Below are positions 53,901 through 58,965 of a stretch of DNA of 64,000 bases, piece after piece (position 1 is the stretch's first letter; every line of letters starts with the position of its first letter). Position numbers and translations under genes: made by a program. A model generated the notes under the pieces. It worked only from the letters and a program-made list of their open reading frames with translations. It searched no databases and was not told the DNA's origin. This stretch comes from Larimichthys crocea (taxonomy: Eukaryota; Chordata; Actinopteri; Sciaenidae), in contig NC_040017.1 in NCBI RefSeq assembly GCF_000972845.2, forward strand, positions 24,699,606 to 24,763,605. Reading direction: 5' to 3'.

Positions 53901-54034
53901 TTCTGATCCAAGTCAGACTGACCTGGCTCAGAATCAACCACAAGACATTTCAGATCACATACCTCAATATAGCCGGCCAGCGCTGGAACCACAATGCCCA
54001 AAATAAGGACAGATATCGCCGGGACTGAACCCAT
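5883..54034 (-). CDS. aplp2: amyloid beta precursor-like protein 2, complete, 17 coding exons
   Basis: Type I membrane glycoprotein of the APP family, processed by secretases; family roles include cell adhesion, synapse function and trafficking. The CDS joins 53963-54034, 30307-30480, 28485-28614, 23183-23295, 21002-21216, 20575-20786, 19943-20110, 17696-17829, 16986-17060, 16498-16656, 15401-15529, 12658-12757, 11630-11803, 8941-9023, 7885-7962, 6185-6340 and 5883-5984 (2274 nt, 757 aa). All junctions are GT-AG and in frame. Layout: signal peptide 1-21, E1 about 25-185, acidic stretch about 195-303, Kunitz domain 308-358, E2 about 370-560, transmembrane helix 688-710, NPTY at 746-749. APLP2 rather than APP or APLP1: [25 protein letters not shown] N terminus (read across exons 1-2), Kunitz sequence [20 protein letters not shown] linker, C terminus YLEQMQI, no amyloid-beta-like segment, and prdm10 as neighbour. 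Exon sizes 130, 113, 168, 134, 75, 159, 129 and 100 match those of APP-family genes. Lengths and family comparison are from memory, not from a search. Confidence 0.96.
6185..6340 (-). CDS. aplp2: aplp2 coding exon 16: transmembrane helix
   Basis: Residues 673-724, 156 nt, phase 0. The hydrophobic run from A688 to L710 ([20 protein letters not shown] plus VLL) is the membrane span cut by gamma-secretase. It is followed by the basic stop-transfer RKRQYG and the cytosolic TISHGIVE. The acceptor is tgttag. Confidence 0.97.
6341..7884 (-). other. aplp2: aplp2 intron 15
   Basis: About 1.5 kb, single copy as far as I can tell, with several T/A runs. No exon or known element seen. Confidence 0.8.
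7885..7962 (-). CDS. aplp2: aplp2 coding exon 15: juxtamembrane segment
   Basis: Residues 647-672, 78 nt, phase 0. It reads [20 protein letters not shown] and ends MHDDEL. This part is cut by sheddases in the family. It carries no amyloid-beta sequence, as expected for APLP2. The first codon is GTG (Val), read through from exon 14; it is not a start. Confidence 0.94.
8011..8030. repeat. (TG)10 microsatellite
   Basis: Ten uninterrupted TG units. Confidence 0.9.
8434..8469. repeat. A-rich (CAA)n microsatellite
   Basis: About seven CAA units flanked by A runs. Confidence 0.85.
8941..9023 (-). CDS. aplp2: aplp2 coding exon 14: glycosaminoglycan-site region
   Basis: Residues 619-646, 83 nt, phase 1 to 0. 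It reads [20 protein letters not shown] and ends ISDNV. The join to exon 13 makes EPEGSAMSG, where mammals have ENEGSG at the chondroitin-sulfate attachment site. No separate short exon was found in the large intron before it, but a short alternative exon could have been missed. Confidence 0.93.
9024..11629 (-). other. aplp2: aplp2 intron 13
   Basis: 2.6 kb. A dispersed teleost repeat occupies about 9879-10127; the rest is purine-rich on the plus strand near 10.7-11.05 kb. It would be the place for a mammalian-type short alternative exon, but none is evident. Confidence 0.75.
9879..10127. mobile_element. near full-length dispersed teleost MITE-like repeat
   Basis: It begins caattaatccattaatcgat and ends with agaaaataatgagctaatcc and a gataaaaatagtcctta-like terminus. 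This is the arrangement of the common fish repeat whose ends carry TAATCGATTA. About 250 bp, diverged, non-coding. Confidence 0.6.
11630..11803 (-). CDS. aplp2: aplp2 coding exon 13: linker after E2
   Basis: Residues 561-619, 174 nt, phase 1 at both ends. It begins [20 protein letters not shown] and then becomes a low-order Ser/Glu/Pro linker ending [10 protein letters not shown]. Mammalian APLP2 has a similar but diverged linker here, ending ENEG. The donor is gtgagc. Confidence 0.92.
11804..12657 (-). other. aplp2: aplp2 intron 12
   Basis: 0.85 kb, ordinary intron with a short GA array near 12284. Nothing else seen. Confidence 0.8.
12658..12757 (-). CDS. aplp2: aplp2 coding exon 12: end of E2
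   Basis: Residues 528-561, 100 nt, phase 0 to 1. It contains [20 protein letters not shown] with the conserved N-glycosylation sequon N540-Q-S, then [13 protein letters not shown]. Confidence 0.95.
12758..15400 (-). other. aplp2: aplp2 intron 11
   Basis: 2.6 kb. Contains a degraded LINE-like fragment at about 13330-13612; the rest shows no gene or known element. Confidence 0.8.
13330..13612 (+). pseudogene. degraded non-LTR retrotransposon ORF2 C-terminal fragment
   Basis: One frame reads [19 protein letters not shown], like the YLG(V)xIDxKL motif near the end of LINE reverse transcriptases. After a frameshift, another frame reads [20 protein letters not shown] followed by FNAS and a stop, the usual C-terminal (R)SSFSxRLxxPxxxxxRxRxSF/L-FN pattern of fish LINEs. 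It is broken and cannot encode an active protein. The clade cannot be told from this short piece. Confidence 0.6.
15401..15529 (-). CDS. aplp2: aplp2 coding exon 11: E2, second half
   Basis: Residues 485-527, 129 nt, phase 0. It reads [19 protein letters not shown], then [19 protein letters not shown] and QMKSQ. The histidines and arginines (TRHYQH) are known E2 metal- and heparin-contact positions in the family. Confidence 0.96.
15530..16497 (-). other. aplp2: aplp2 intron 10
   Basis: About 1 kb with no recognisable feature beyond short A runs and a TG stretch near 16393. Confidence 0.8.
16498..16656 (-). CDS. aplp2: aplp2 coding exon 10: E2 coiled coil
   Basis: Residues 432-484, 159 nt, phase 0. 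It contains [20 protein letters not shown], then [20 protein letters not shown] and [13 protein letters not shown]. This is the most conserved part of E2 and includes heparin-contacting basic residues. Confidence 0.97.
16657..16985 (-). other. aplp2: aplp2 intron 9
   Basis: 329 bp, nothing notable. Confidence 0.85.
16986..17060 (-). CDS. aplp2: aplp2 coding exon 9: E2 helix
   Basis: Residues 407-431, 75 nt, phase 0. It reads [20 protein letters not shown] and ends TLIQ, part of the E2 antiparallel coiled coil. Flanked by ctccag and gtaaga. Confidence 0.95.
17061..17695 (-). other. aplp2: aplp2 intron 8
   Basis: 635 bp, nothing notable. Confidence 0.85.
17696..17829 (-). CDS. aplp2: aplp2 coding exon 8: linker and start of E2
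   Basis: Residues 362-406, 134 nt, phase 1 to 0. After a proline-rich linker ([20 protein letters not shown]) it enters the first E2 helix ([14 protein letters not shown]). The donor is gtgagt. Confidence 0.96.
18561..18604. repeat. (GACA)n microsatellite, interrupted
   Basis: Two blocks of agac/gaca units separated by aggttgtttg. Confidence 0.85.
18942..18998. repeat. 57-bp inverted repeat (hairpin)
   Basis: Two 27-base arms (18942-18968 and 18972-18998) are perfect reverse complements around a 3-base centre (ctt). The left arm starts ataattaggattatcttaat. The inner part is repeated once more at about 18999-19020. It would fold into a stable hairpin in the pre-mRNA. No known element recognised. 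Confidence 0.95.
19943..20110 (-). CDS. aplp2: aplp2 coding exon 7: Kunitz protease-inhibitor domain
   Basis: Residues 306-362, 168 nt, phase 1 at both ends, so it can be skipped without a frameshift, as is known for APP and APLP2. All six Kunitz cysteines are present, from C308 to the CMAVCK end. The reactive-site loop reads [10 protein letters not shown], which puts Arg318 at P1 and predicts inhibition of trypsin-like serine proteases. The [14 protein letters not shown] core is typical of the family. Confidence 0.97.
20111..20574 (-). other. aplp2: aplp2 intron 6, upstream of the Kunitz exon
   Basis: 464 bp with an A run; no exon seen. It ends in the acceptor ctggcag next to the Kunitz exon. 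Confidence 0.85.
20575..20786 (-). CDS. aplp2: aplp2 coding exon 6: acidic stretch
   Basis: Residues 235-306, 212 nt, phase 2 to 1. It is nearly all Glu and Asp, with one aromatic island ([10 protein letters not shown]) that corresponds to the DYYYD-like patch of mammalian APLP2. The last codons are LQEVK before donor gtttgt, a non-consensus but usable site. The proline/arginine-rich open frame on the opposite strand is an artefact of GAG/GAC codons. Confidence 0.92.
21002..21216 (-). CDS. aplp2: aplp2 coding exon 5: end of E1 and start of acidic region
   Basis: Residues 164-235, 215 nt, phase 0 to 2. The first half ([20 protein letters not shown]) closes the copper-binding fold and supplies Tyr175, the third expected copper ligand. 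The second half is proline- and acid-rich ([17 protein letters not shown]). The open frame on the opposite strand here is only its complement. Confidence 0.95.
21605..21870 (+). mobile_element. dispersed teleost repeat, copy 1
   Basis: It begins catccatccatccattctct, runs through ctggagcctgtcccagct, aatttagagtcaccaattaa and ggagaaaacccacgcagaca, and ends aaccactgcaccacagtgcg. This word order is characteristic of a very abundant teleost repeat; family name not assigned. Confidence 0.75.
21900..22020 (-). mobile_element. dispersed teleost repeat, copy 2, inverted and truncated
   Basis: Read on the minus strand it has cattatcctcatcaggatct, ctggagctgatcccagct and acacagagacaaacaaccat, the same order as the first 120 bp of the copy at 21605-21870. 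Confidence 0.7.
23183..23295 (-). CDS. aplp2: aplp2 coding exon 4: copper-binding domain
   Basis: Residues 126-163, 113 nt. It reads [20 protein letters not shown], followed by the metal-site segment [13 protein letters not shown]. His154 and His158 align with the two APP copper-ligand histidines. The middle histidine of APP and mammalian APLP2 is Gln156 here. Too short and split to be seen as a long open frame, but the flanking acag/gtaagg sites and the phases fit exactly. Confidence 0.94.
24996..25016. repeat. (CT)n microsatellite
   Basis: About ten CT units. Confidence 0.9.
25163..25210. repeat. interrupted (GT)n microsatellite
   Basis: GT blocks broken by gc, aatt and ataa. Confidence 0.8.
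28485..28614 (-). CDS. aplp2: aplp2 coding exon 3: growth-factor-like domain, heparin-binding loop
   Basis: Residues 83-126, 130 nt, ending in phase 1. It carries [15 protein letters not shown] and then the basic hairpin [12 protein letters not shown], which corresponds to the E1 heparin-binding loop of the family. The donor is gtaagc. Confidence 0.95.
28615..30306 (-). other. aplp2: aplp2 intron 2
   Basis: 1.7 kb, with a dispersed teleost repeat at about 29396-29590. Otherwise AT-rich and featureless. Confidence 0.8.
29396..29590 (+). mobile_element. fragment of dispersed teleost repeat
   Basis: Includes attttgggaaatatgctcat, tggctccgtctaaatgtaac and cagcacctctaaagttcac, in the order seen in a common fish repeat (ttttgggaaatacgctt, then tggctctgtccaaaggtaac, then cagcacctctaaagctcac). 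Family name not assigned. Confidence 0.65.
30307..30480 (-). CDS. aplp2: aplp2 coding exon 2: growth-factor-like domain, first half
   Basis: Residues 25-82, phase 0 at both ends. It begins [16 protein letters not shown] and continues through [19 protein letters not shown], the most conserved part of the E1 domain. The acceptor is ctgcag and the donor gtgagc. Confidence 0.96.
32527..32547. repeat. (GA)n microsatellite
   Basis: About ten GA units. Confidence 0.9.
34704..34730. repeat. (GT)n microsatellite
   Basis: About 13 uninterrupted GT units followed by imperfect TTGTG units. Confidence 0.9.
36001..36238. mobile_element. dispersed teleost MITE-like repeat
   Basis: Contains caacaatccaaaattcaaag, tcatttgagaagctggaacc and gttgaatagttgttgatta, then ends tttcagctcca. 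This is the same repeat type as at 9879-10127, in inverse order. Confidence 0.6.
39301..39318. repeat. (CTG)6 trinucleotide repeat
   Basis: Six perfect CTG units in intron 1. Confidence 0.9.
39950..40400 (+). mobile_element. possible SINE/LINE remnant
   Basis: A frame reads [15 protein letters not shown], similar to a (S)LKxHLxxxL motif in fish retroelement tails. About 300 bp on, ggctgtggacaagagtgtca and gaatgtaaatgtag resemble the fish repeat tail ttggataagagcgtctgc then aatgtaaatg. Weak, diverged similarity. Confidence 0.35.
44301..44352. repeat. (CT)n pyrimidine tract
   Basis: About 50 bases of C and T only, mostly CT with CCCT interruptions. Confidence 0.9.
44481..44519. repeat. (CCTT)n microsatellite
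   Basis: CCTT/CCCT units, pure pyrimidine. Confidence 0.9.
44776..44807. repeat. (GGA)n microsatellite
   Basis: About ten GGA units. It creates false poly-Ser and poly-Pro open frames on the minus strand. Confidence 0.9.
46963..47165. mobile_element. dispersed teleost MITE-like repeat
   Basis: Contains gctggttcccgcttctcaaa, then tgagaggatttctctgattc, tttaatatctttgagtggac and aatgagtagtgaaaataact, in the order of the repeat copies near 9879 and 36001. Confidence 0.6.
48517..48542. repeat. (GACA)n microsatellite
   Basis: About six GACA units. Confidence 0.9.
51724..51753. repeat. (GGA)n microsatellite
   Basis: About ten GGA units in intron 1. Confidence 0.9.
52778..52800. repeat. (CAG)n trinucleotide repeat
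   Basis: Seven to eight perfect CAG units in intron 1, non-coding. Confidence 0.9.
53823..53842. repeat. (GA)n microsatellite
   Basis: About ten GA/AG units, just inside intron 1. Confidence 0.9.
53963..54034 (-). CDS. aplp2: aplp2 coding exon 1: start and signal peptide
   Basis: Encodes residues 1-24. A hydrophobic run ([14 protein letters not shown]) follows MGSVPA and forms the signal peptide, with likely cleavage near ALA-G. The exon ends at GYIE in phase 0, followed by donor gtatgt. The ATG has A at -3 and G at +4. An in-frame TAG lies eight codons upstream (54056-54058), which supports this start. Confidence 0.93.
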
Positions 54035-54420
54035 CTTCCAGGATCTCCGCTTATGCTACTGTAAATAACTTATATCCTGAGAGCTATGTGCGTAAAGTGT
54101 CGTCCGGGGGAGAATAAACAGCAAATCAAATCCTGCGAAATTAACTGATAATCTATCCCGGAGTGCGGCACGAGTCCAGCTCCGCTTGTTTTGTTACCCG
54201 AGCTCGACAGAAAATGTTGGAGGGAGACTGTCGGTCTCCTCTGGAAATGTGGACTGTGTGTGTCTGTGGCGCGGTCGCTCTGCCTCTTGTTGCCTCCTCC
54301 CTCCTCCCTGGGTTCATCTGATCCAAGCGCAGCGCAATGCGCCACCAGGTGACCGTCCCCGGGAACATCCACCATGACGCACACTTTATTCTGGACAATA
54401 AATCAATAAAGATAATAATA
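54035..54420 (-). promoter_or_regulatory. aplp2: aplp2 5' UTR and proximal promoter region
   Basis: The 400 bp upstream of the ATG are the most GC- and CpG-rich part of this flank, and no repeat is seen. No TATA box is obvious. A CTCF-like site lies at 54339-54355, and the sequence around it (agcgcaatgcgcc) is CpG-rich. The transcription start cannot be fixed from sequence. Confidence 0.55.
54339..54355. promoter_or_regulatory. CTCF-like motif in aplp2 5' flank
   Basis: gcgccaccaggtgaccg. It matches the CTCF core CCACYAGRKGGCRS at 12 of 14 positions on either strand (minus strand tcacctggtggcgc, plus strand ccaccaggtgaccg), so orientation is ambiguous. About 305-320 bp upstream of the ATG. 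Confidence 0.4.
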
Positions 54421-54869
54421 CCAAACTTTAAATATCATCTGTTTTATCTGCAGCACACGTCCACAAATACAGGCTTTGTGTAATAGATACTTTACAGGTT
54501 AAGAATATATGATAAACATCACCAGTGTTTGCTGCTCACACATGAATGCATCAGTAAATATAAGAAAACACTTCAACAGGAGCAAATCTAACAAATAAAC
54601 AGGCTACTTTGATATTTCAGTGGATTTTACACAAGTTGTTTTACCAAATACTCTCATGGAGGCCATTCTGAACACAGCTTCACTGAGAAGAAGCTCCTTC
54701 ACAATAAAAGTATTATCAGCTAAATGTAATTAAAGCATCAGAATCCATGTTGTGTATGGTAACATGTTTTATTATTTATTGCTTTTACATAATGGGACAA
54801 AAATAATCTTGAATTCACAACTTCAACCAAAACTTTAACAAATGAATACTGGAACAGTCAGTAATGGTG

Positions 54870-54985
54870 GAATGTAACTGAGTACAAAGTATTTTCATTT
54901 CATGCTGCTTTATACTTTTTACCAGGCAGAAATTCAGGTGGAAATACTACATATTTTACTCCACTACATGTACAAAACATACAGT
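54870..54985 (+). mobile_element. fragment of dispersed teleost repeat
   Basis: Includes ggtggaatgtaactgagtac, atgctgctttatactttt and ttttactccactacatgtac, in the order of a common fish repeat (ggtggaatgtaactaagtac, then atgctactttatacttcta, then ctccactacattt). Diverged and truncated. Confidence 0.65.
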
Positions 54986-56561
54986 CAGCTTATATATTAT
55001 GAGCCATTGTTATAAATTAAACTTGGACATCATCATTCATAAATGAATATCAGCATTTAAAGTGATGATCACCAAAATAAATCAAACCGAGAAAAACCAC
55101 AGACTGCTCCACATCTCAAACAACCAAGAATTATACAACACAGTGCAGGTAATGCACCCCTCATATCAATGAGGTACATCTGTCCTGATGGTGACAACTC
55201 ATATTTCTAAAGTTCTCCTTCGAGGAGCATCAGGATGTCTCCTCTGTTTCCTCAAACGCTGCTGAAGAGGCCGTGACTGTTTGTTTTCAAGTGTTATTTA
55301 AGATGAGTGCAATCAGAAAGCTCCATTCACAAAGAAACAAAGTGTGAGTTTAGTGAATTAGGCCTCTGTTCTTTCTCTGTACACACAAAATCTTTGTTTT
55401 GAAGGAAATAAGATGAGCAAAGATTTCATTTTCTTTGTCCAACTGGTTGTTTCACACACGCCATCATCAGCCTTTTGTGATTTGATTACGTTGTCCCCAA
55501 ATCATCTCTGTTCTGCATTTCTCTCTGATGGCTCATTGTAAAAAGCATCGTGTAATTATAATCTTTGCTTCAGGCAAGGCACTCACGGTGGTTATTAATG
55601 TTTGAAACATCAGCAACCGGACGTGTTGGAACAACTTCATTTCGCAGGTGTTGAGTCTAATCTCGGAACGTGTCAATTTGATCCCAAGTTACCTCTGGAA
55701 AAACACCTCTGGAAAAATACAGGGCAGGATTAACTTTGTGTTTTAGAAGGTCCAGGTCAAAATATATTGAACTTTTCTTTAACTATAAGAAACAAGGAGT
55801 GTAGTGAGAATAAAATGAGGTTAAAAAGACAATACGAGCACACAACTGTAGCATGTAAGAACACCTTTACAAAGAATAGCACTCTTAAGTTACAAGTATT
55901 TCAGCTGAAAGGTCAGAGGCCCGTCACACACACACACACACAAAGCATCTGACCAAGAGTGAGACACAGATCATGTCTGCACCTGGCCGGATCAGGGGAA
56001 GTTTATTTATCAAGGGGAAGTCCTCGAACTAAGAGGTAACTGGCCCGTGTCCTCAAAAACACCTGACATTATAAAGACAGAGGAACCTGATGAAGAAGTT
56101 GTTTGTAACGGGTCATGACTGTAAACTGTAGTTCTCTCAGAGGAAAGTACACAGAGTCATTTAACAGAGTAATGGGTGAATTTTGTCACCGTGTCCAACA
56201 TCACTTTTTCTCTCCGAGCTGTCTGAAAGCTGACCCTAAACAAACACAATATGAGCCAGTATATTACAGTAATACAATAGTGTCACATATTCTTAATCAT
56301 AGCTTATCTCAGACTCGCAGCGAGCTCTAAAATAACAACATAACTCCTGCGGGTCAGATGTTCTCTGTGTGTTGGTGGCAGCGCTGCAGCTAAAAAATGA
56401 CACGAGGTAGGATATCAGATTATTGCCTATAATCATATCATACAATAGCAAGCAGAGCCGTGCCAGAGCTTTATTTAGGAAGGACAATACAGGACGTGAC
56501 TACCTTCTTCTACAGCACAAACCCTCCCACATCTCCTTTATATCCCTCAGGATTAATGAAG

Positions 56562-56622
<61 letters not shown>
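56562..56622. repeat. (TCTA)15 tetranucleotide repeat
   Basis: 61 bp of perfect TATC/TCTA units, the longest perfect short tandem repeat in the window. Confidence 0.95.
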
Positions 56623-56642
56623 GAGTTTGTAATGACTGTTCA

Positions 56643-56656
56643 GCGACCCCCAGTGG
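56643..56656 (-). promoter_or_regulatory. CTCF-like motif
   Basis: Minus strand ccactgggggtcgc, 12 of 14 matches to CCACYAGRKGGCRS. Motif match only. Confidence 0.35.
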
Positions 56657-57052
56657 TCACATTACGCAACTACATACATGTCTGTTTTATTTTGAAAGTA
56701 TCCATACTGTGAGTATACACGTTCCTTATAAGGTTGACCACTGTTTTATGACCCCACAGTAACCTCTACTAATTAAACGGCGAGGTCACATTATAATTAT
56801 AGTTTTATACATTAAACTGTTTTGTTTTTTTTAAAAAATACCACAAACAAAAACACTGGTTGACTAACTAACTAACATGAATACCTTTATTCATATCACT
56901 CAGTATATTAATAATCTTAATGTTAATTACTGTATTGTCACCAAACGATGTGGAGTTGTAACTTCTATATACAAAACAAAAACTGTTTGGTCTATTTTAA
57001 TTTGAAAATATTCACCGGAAGTAGTATTAAATATTGCGCTTCCCTTCTGTGG

Positions 57053-57066
57053 CCGCTAGAGGGCGG
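57053..57066 (+). promoter_or_regulatory. CTCF-like motif
   Basis: ccgctagagggcgg, 13 of 14 matches to CCACYAGRKGGCRS. The flanks (gtggcc ... taaacac) resemble those of the site 188 bp downstream. Confidence 0.45.
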
Positions 57067-57240
57067 TAAACACAACAAACAAATTTAAAAACACCAAATC
57101 AAACGTCGAAATTATATATTTAATATATTCATATATATCATTATTATGCTATTTCGTTCTTACACACATGAAACTTGTTTTATTATAAGAAATAAAAGGA
57201 GATTAGAGATTTAATTTAATACTGCAGTTCATTAGTGTGG

Positions 57241-57254
57241 CCACTTGGGGGCGG
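57241..57254 (+). promoter_or_regulatory. CTCF-like motif
   Basis: ccacttgggggcgg, 13 of 14 matches to CCACYAGRKGGCRS, same orientation as the site at 57053. Confidence 0.45.
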
Positions 57255-57689
57255 CAAAGACGTGTAAATAATACACCGACTAACGGTCATCATCCAGTTG
57301 TTGGAAGAATTAAATAAATCTAGAAATAAATCGACTAATTCTCCTTAATATATCCAAAATTATTATATTTTCATGAGTAAACTAGTAAATAATAGCGCAT
57401 AAGTAGAAGAAAGTCACTTCTTTTAACAGGTTTAATTCTATTGGACGACGACGGATGTTTTAAATTTTCTGATTGGCTGTTCTAAAACCGAGCACTAAGT
57501 TTTAAACCACGATTAATAAAACACGTTAGCGGTAACATTATCCGTTTCTACACTTTATTATATAATATTTTATATAATCATTAACACGGTTTCGTGATAC
57601 TTTTAAAAACGTTAAGTTGTGTTTCAGCATCTCCCCGAAGTAAAAAAAAAACAAAAAAAACGACCACCAACCAGAAGCTACGCTCCTGC

Positions 57690-57754
57690 GTGTTGCTAGG
57701 CAGATTATGTTAATATATGCAATGCGGCCATCTCTGCAGCTACCATTTCTGGAG
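57690..57754 (+). promoter_or_regulatory. prdm10: prdm10 non-coding exon 1 (3' part) and core promoter
   Basis: The donor ggag|gtaaga ends a 5' UTR exon at 57754, which fits the acceptor at 58832. Just upstream are an RFX X-box-like site (gttgctaggcag, 57692-57703) and a YY1-like ggccatct (57726-57733). CpG frequency rises here and stays high to about 58040. The upstream end of the exon is unknown. Confidence 0.5.
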
Positions 57755-58832
57755 GTAAGAACAACTTCTACGCTTTCCACAAAATGTCAGAAAACGACGA
57801 ACTGCTTCGCGGTCGGTTCCGTGGCTTAACTGCTCGGCAGTCTTTCTGCTAATACAAAATAAATGTGCGGTTTGTTTTGACGCGTTTGCACCGGTAGAAA
57901 AAATACATTTTAGTCTCTTCGGTCGTCGGTTGTTGTTGTTAGTCCCACCCAAAATGGAGCCCGGTCTTCCTTGTTCACGGTAGACTTGAAGGGCTGGGCT
58001 CAACTAGGACGGGGGGACGGGTGGGTCTACCCAAATAATTCGGACTTTTACCGCCTTTTAACGACCTTTTGTTTGAAATATCCCAACGTGGCTCACGTCC
58101 TGAAGCATGACAAGTTATGTTTGGCTCCAAGGTCGGCCTTACATTGAGTGTATAAGGCCGGTACATGGTGCAGTAAATGCCCCCGGTTTCTATAGCGCTG
58201 GTTTTTGTGGTATGGTCCAGTTGGGACTGAGAACCTGCGGGGTTAAAATAGGGGGGGATTGAATTTATTATTGATTATACCAACTGTGTTTCTGAATGAG
58301 ATGACAGAGTCGTGATCTCTCGCTGGGTTTTTTCTTTTTGCACCGACATGCTCTTGTGTTTAGACTCCCCGGCGGCCTCGTCAGCAAACGTTGACCGCGT
58401 TTTCTCTCGTACCCCCGCTGAGAGTCCTGTGTGACCGCTCTGCTCTGCACAACCACGAAGTGACATGCTGGTTTATTTTGGCGTGCATGCATGGCCTCCC
58501 ACCTCCTGTCAGGAGCAACACTGTGTCTGAAGATCAACCCCCCAACACCTCATTAAATTAAATTAAAAAAATTAGTGTGGCAGGTCGGACGTGAGGTTGA
58601 TTTCAGTGTCACTTTGCTCAGAAATGGCTGCTGCAGTGCTTCATTGTTGCAGCTTTTCCCTCCTAGTCCCCTAACATGACTCTGATTCACTCCATGTTTG
58701 TGCAAAATGCATCAAAACATCTACAAGACAACCTCCAAACCTCACATCTCACTTTATCTATTATTGCATTACTATCATCATTAAAAATCACCTCAACCCC
58801 TTTTTGTGTTTGTGTGTGTTTGTGTGTTACAG
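57755..58832 (+). other. prdm10: prdm10 intron 1
   Basis: 1.1 kb. The first 300 bp are CpG-rich, part of the promoter region. Open frames here are short and unrecognised. The acceptor is gtgttacag. Confidence 0.65.
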
Positions 58833-58893
58833 GCTGTCTCCAGAGTGAAGTGATAGGCGACGTGCTTGGCGACAGGCCTGGCACCGTGCTGCC
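58833..58893 (+). other. prdm10: prdm10 5' UTR part of exon 2
   Basis: 61 nt between the acceptor and the ATG. An in-frame TGA at 58846-58848 supports the start at 58894. Confidence 0.8.
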
Positions 58894-58965
58894 ATGGAGA
58901 CCAAGCAGGAACCCTCTGCTGTGTGGAGTCAGGCTGCGAACAATGATCCAGGCAACGGTGCACAG
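58894..58965 (+). CDS. prdm10: prdm10 exon 2, start
   Basis: Residues 1-24, [20 protein letters not shown] then NGAQ, phase 0. Kozak context gccATGG. Confidence 0.92.

Larger units (their letters stand above)
30481..53962 (-). other. aplp2: aplp2 intron 1, 23.5 kb
   Basis: A very large first intron, as is usual in this gene family. I found no nested gene. The long open frames here are low-complexity or lack any motif. Contents listed separately: microsatellites, two MITE-like repeats, a possible SINE/LINE remnant near 39.95-40.4 kb and purine/pyrimidine tracts near 44.3-44.8 kb. Smaller AT-rich, repeat-free parts (42.7-44.0 and 47.4-47.6 kb) could contain enhancers, but sequence alone cannot show it. 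Confidence 0.8.
54421..57689. other. intergenic DNA between aplp2 and prdm10
   Basis: AT-rich spacer between divergent genes. It holds a teleost repeat fragment (about 54870-54985), a (TCTA)n array and three CTCF-like motifs at 56643-57254. A reverse CCAAT (ctgattggctg) lies at about 57469-57480. No coding exon recognised. Confidence 0.75.
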
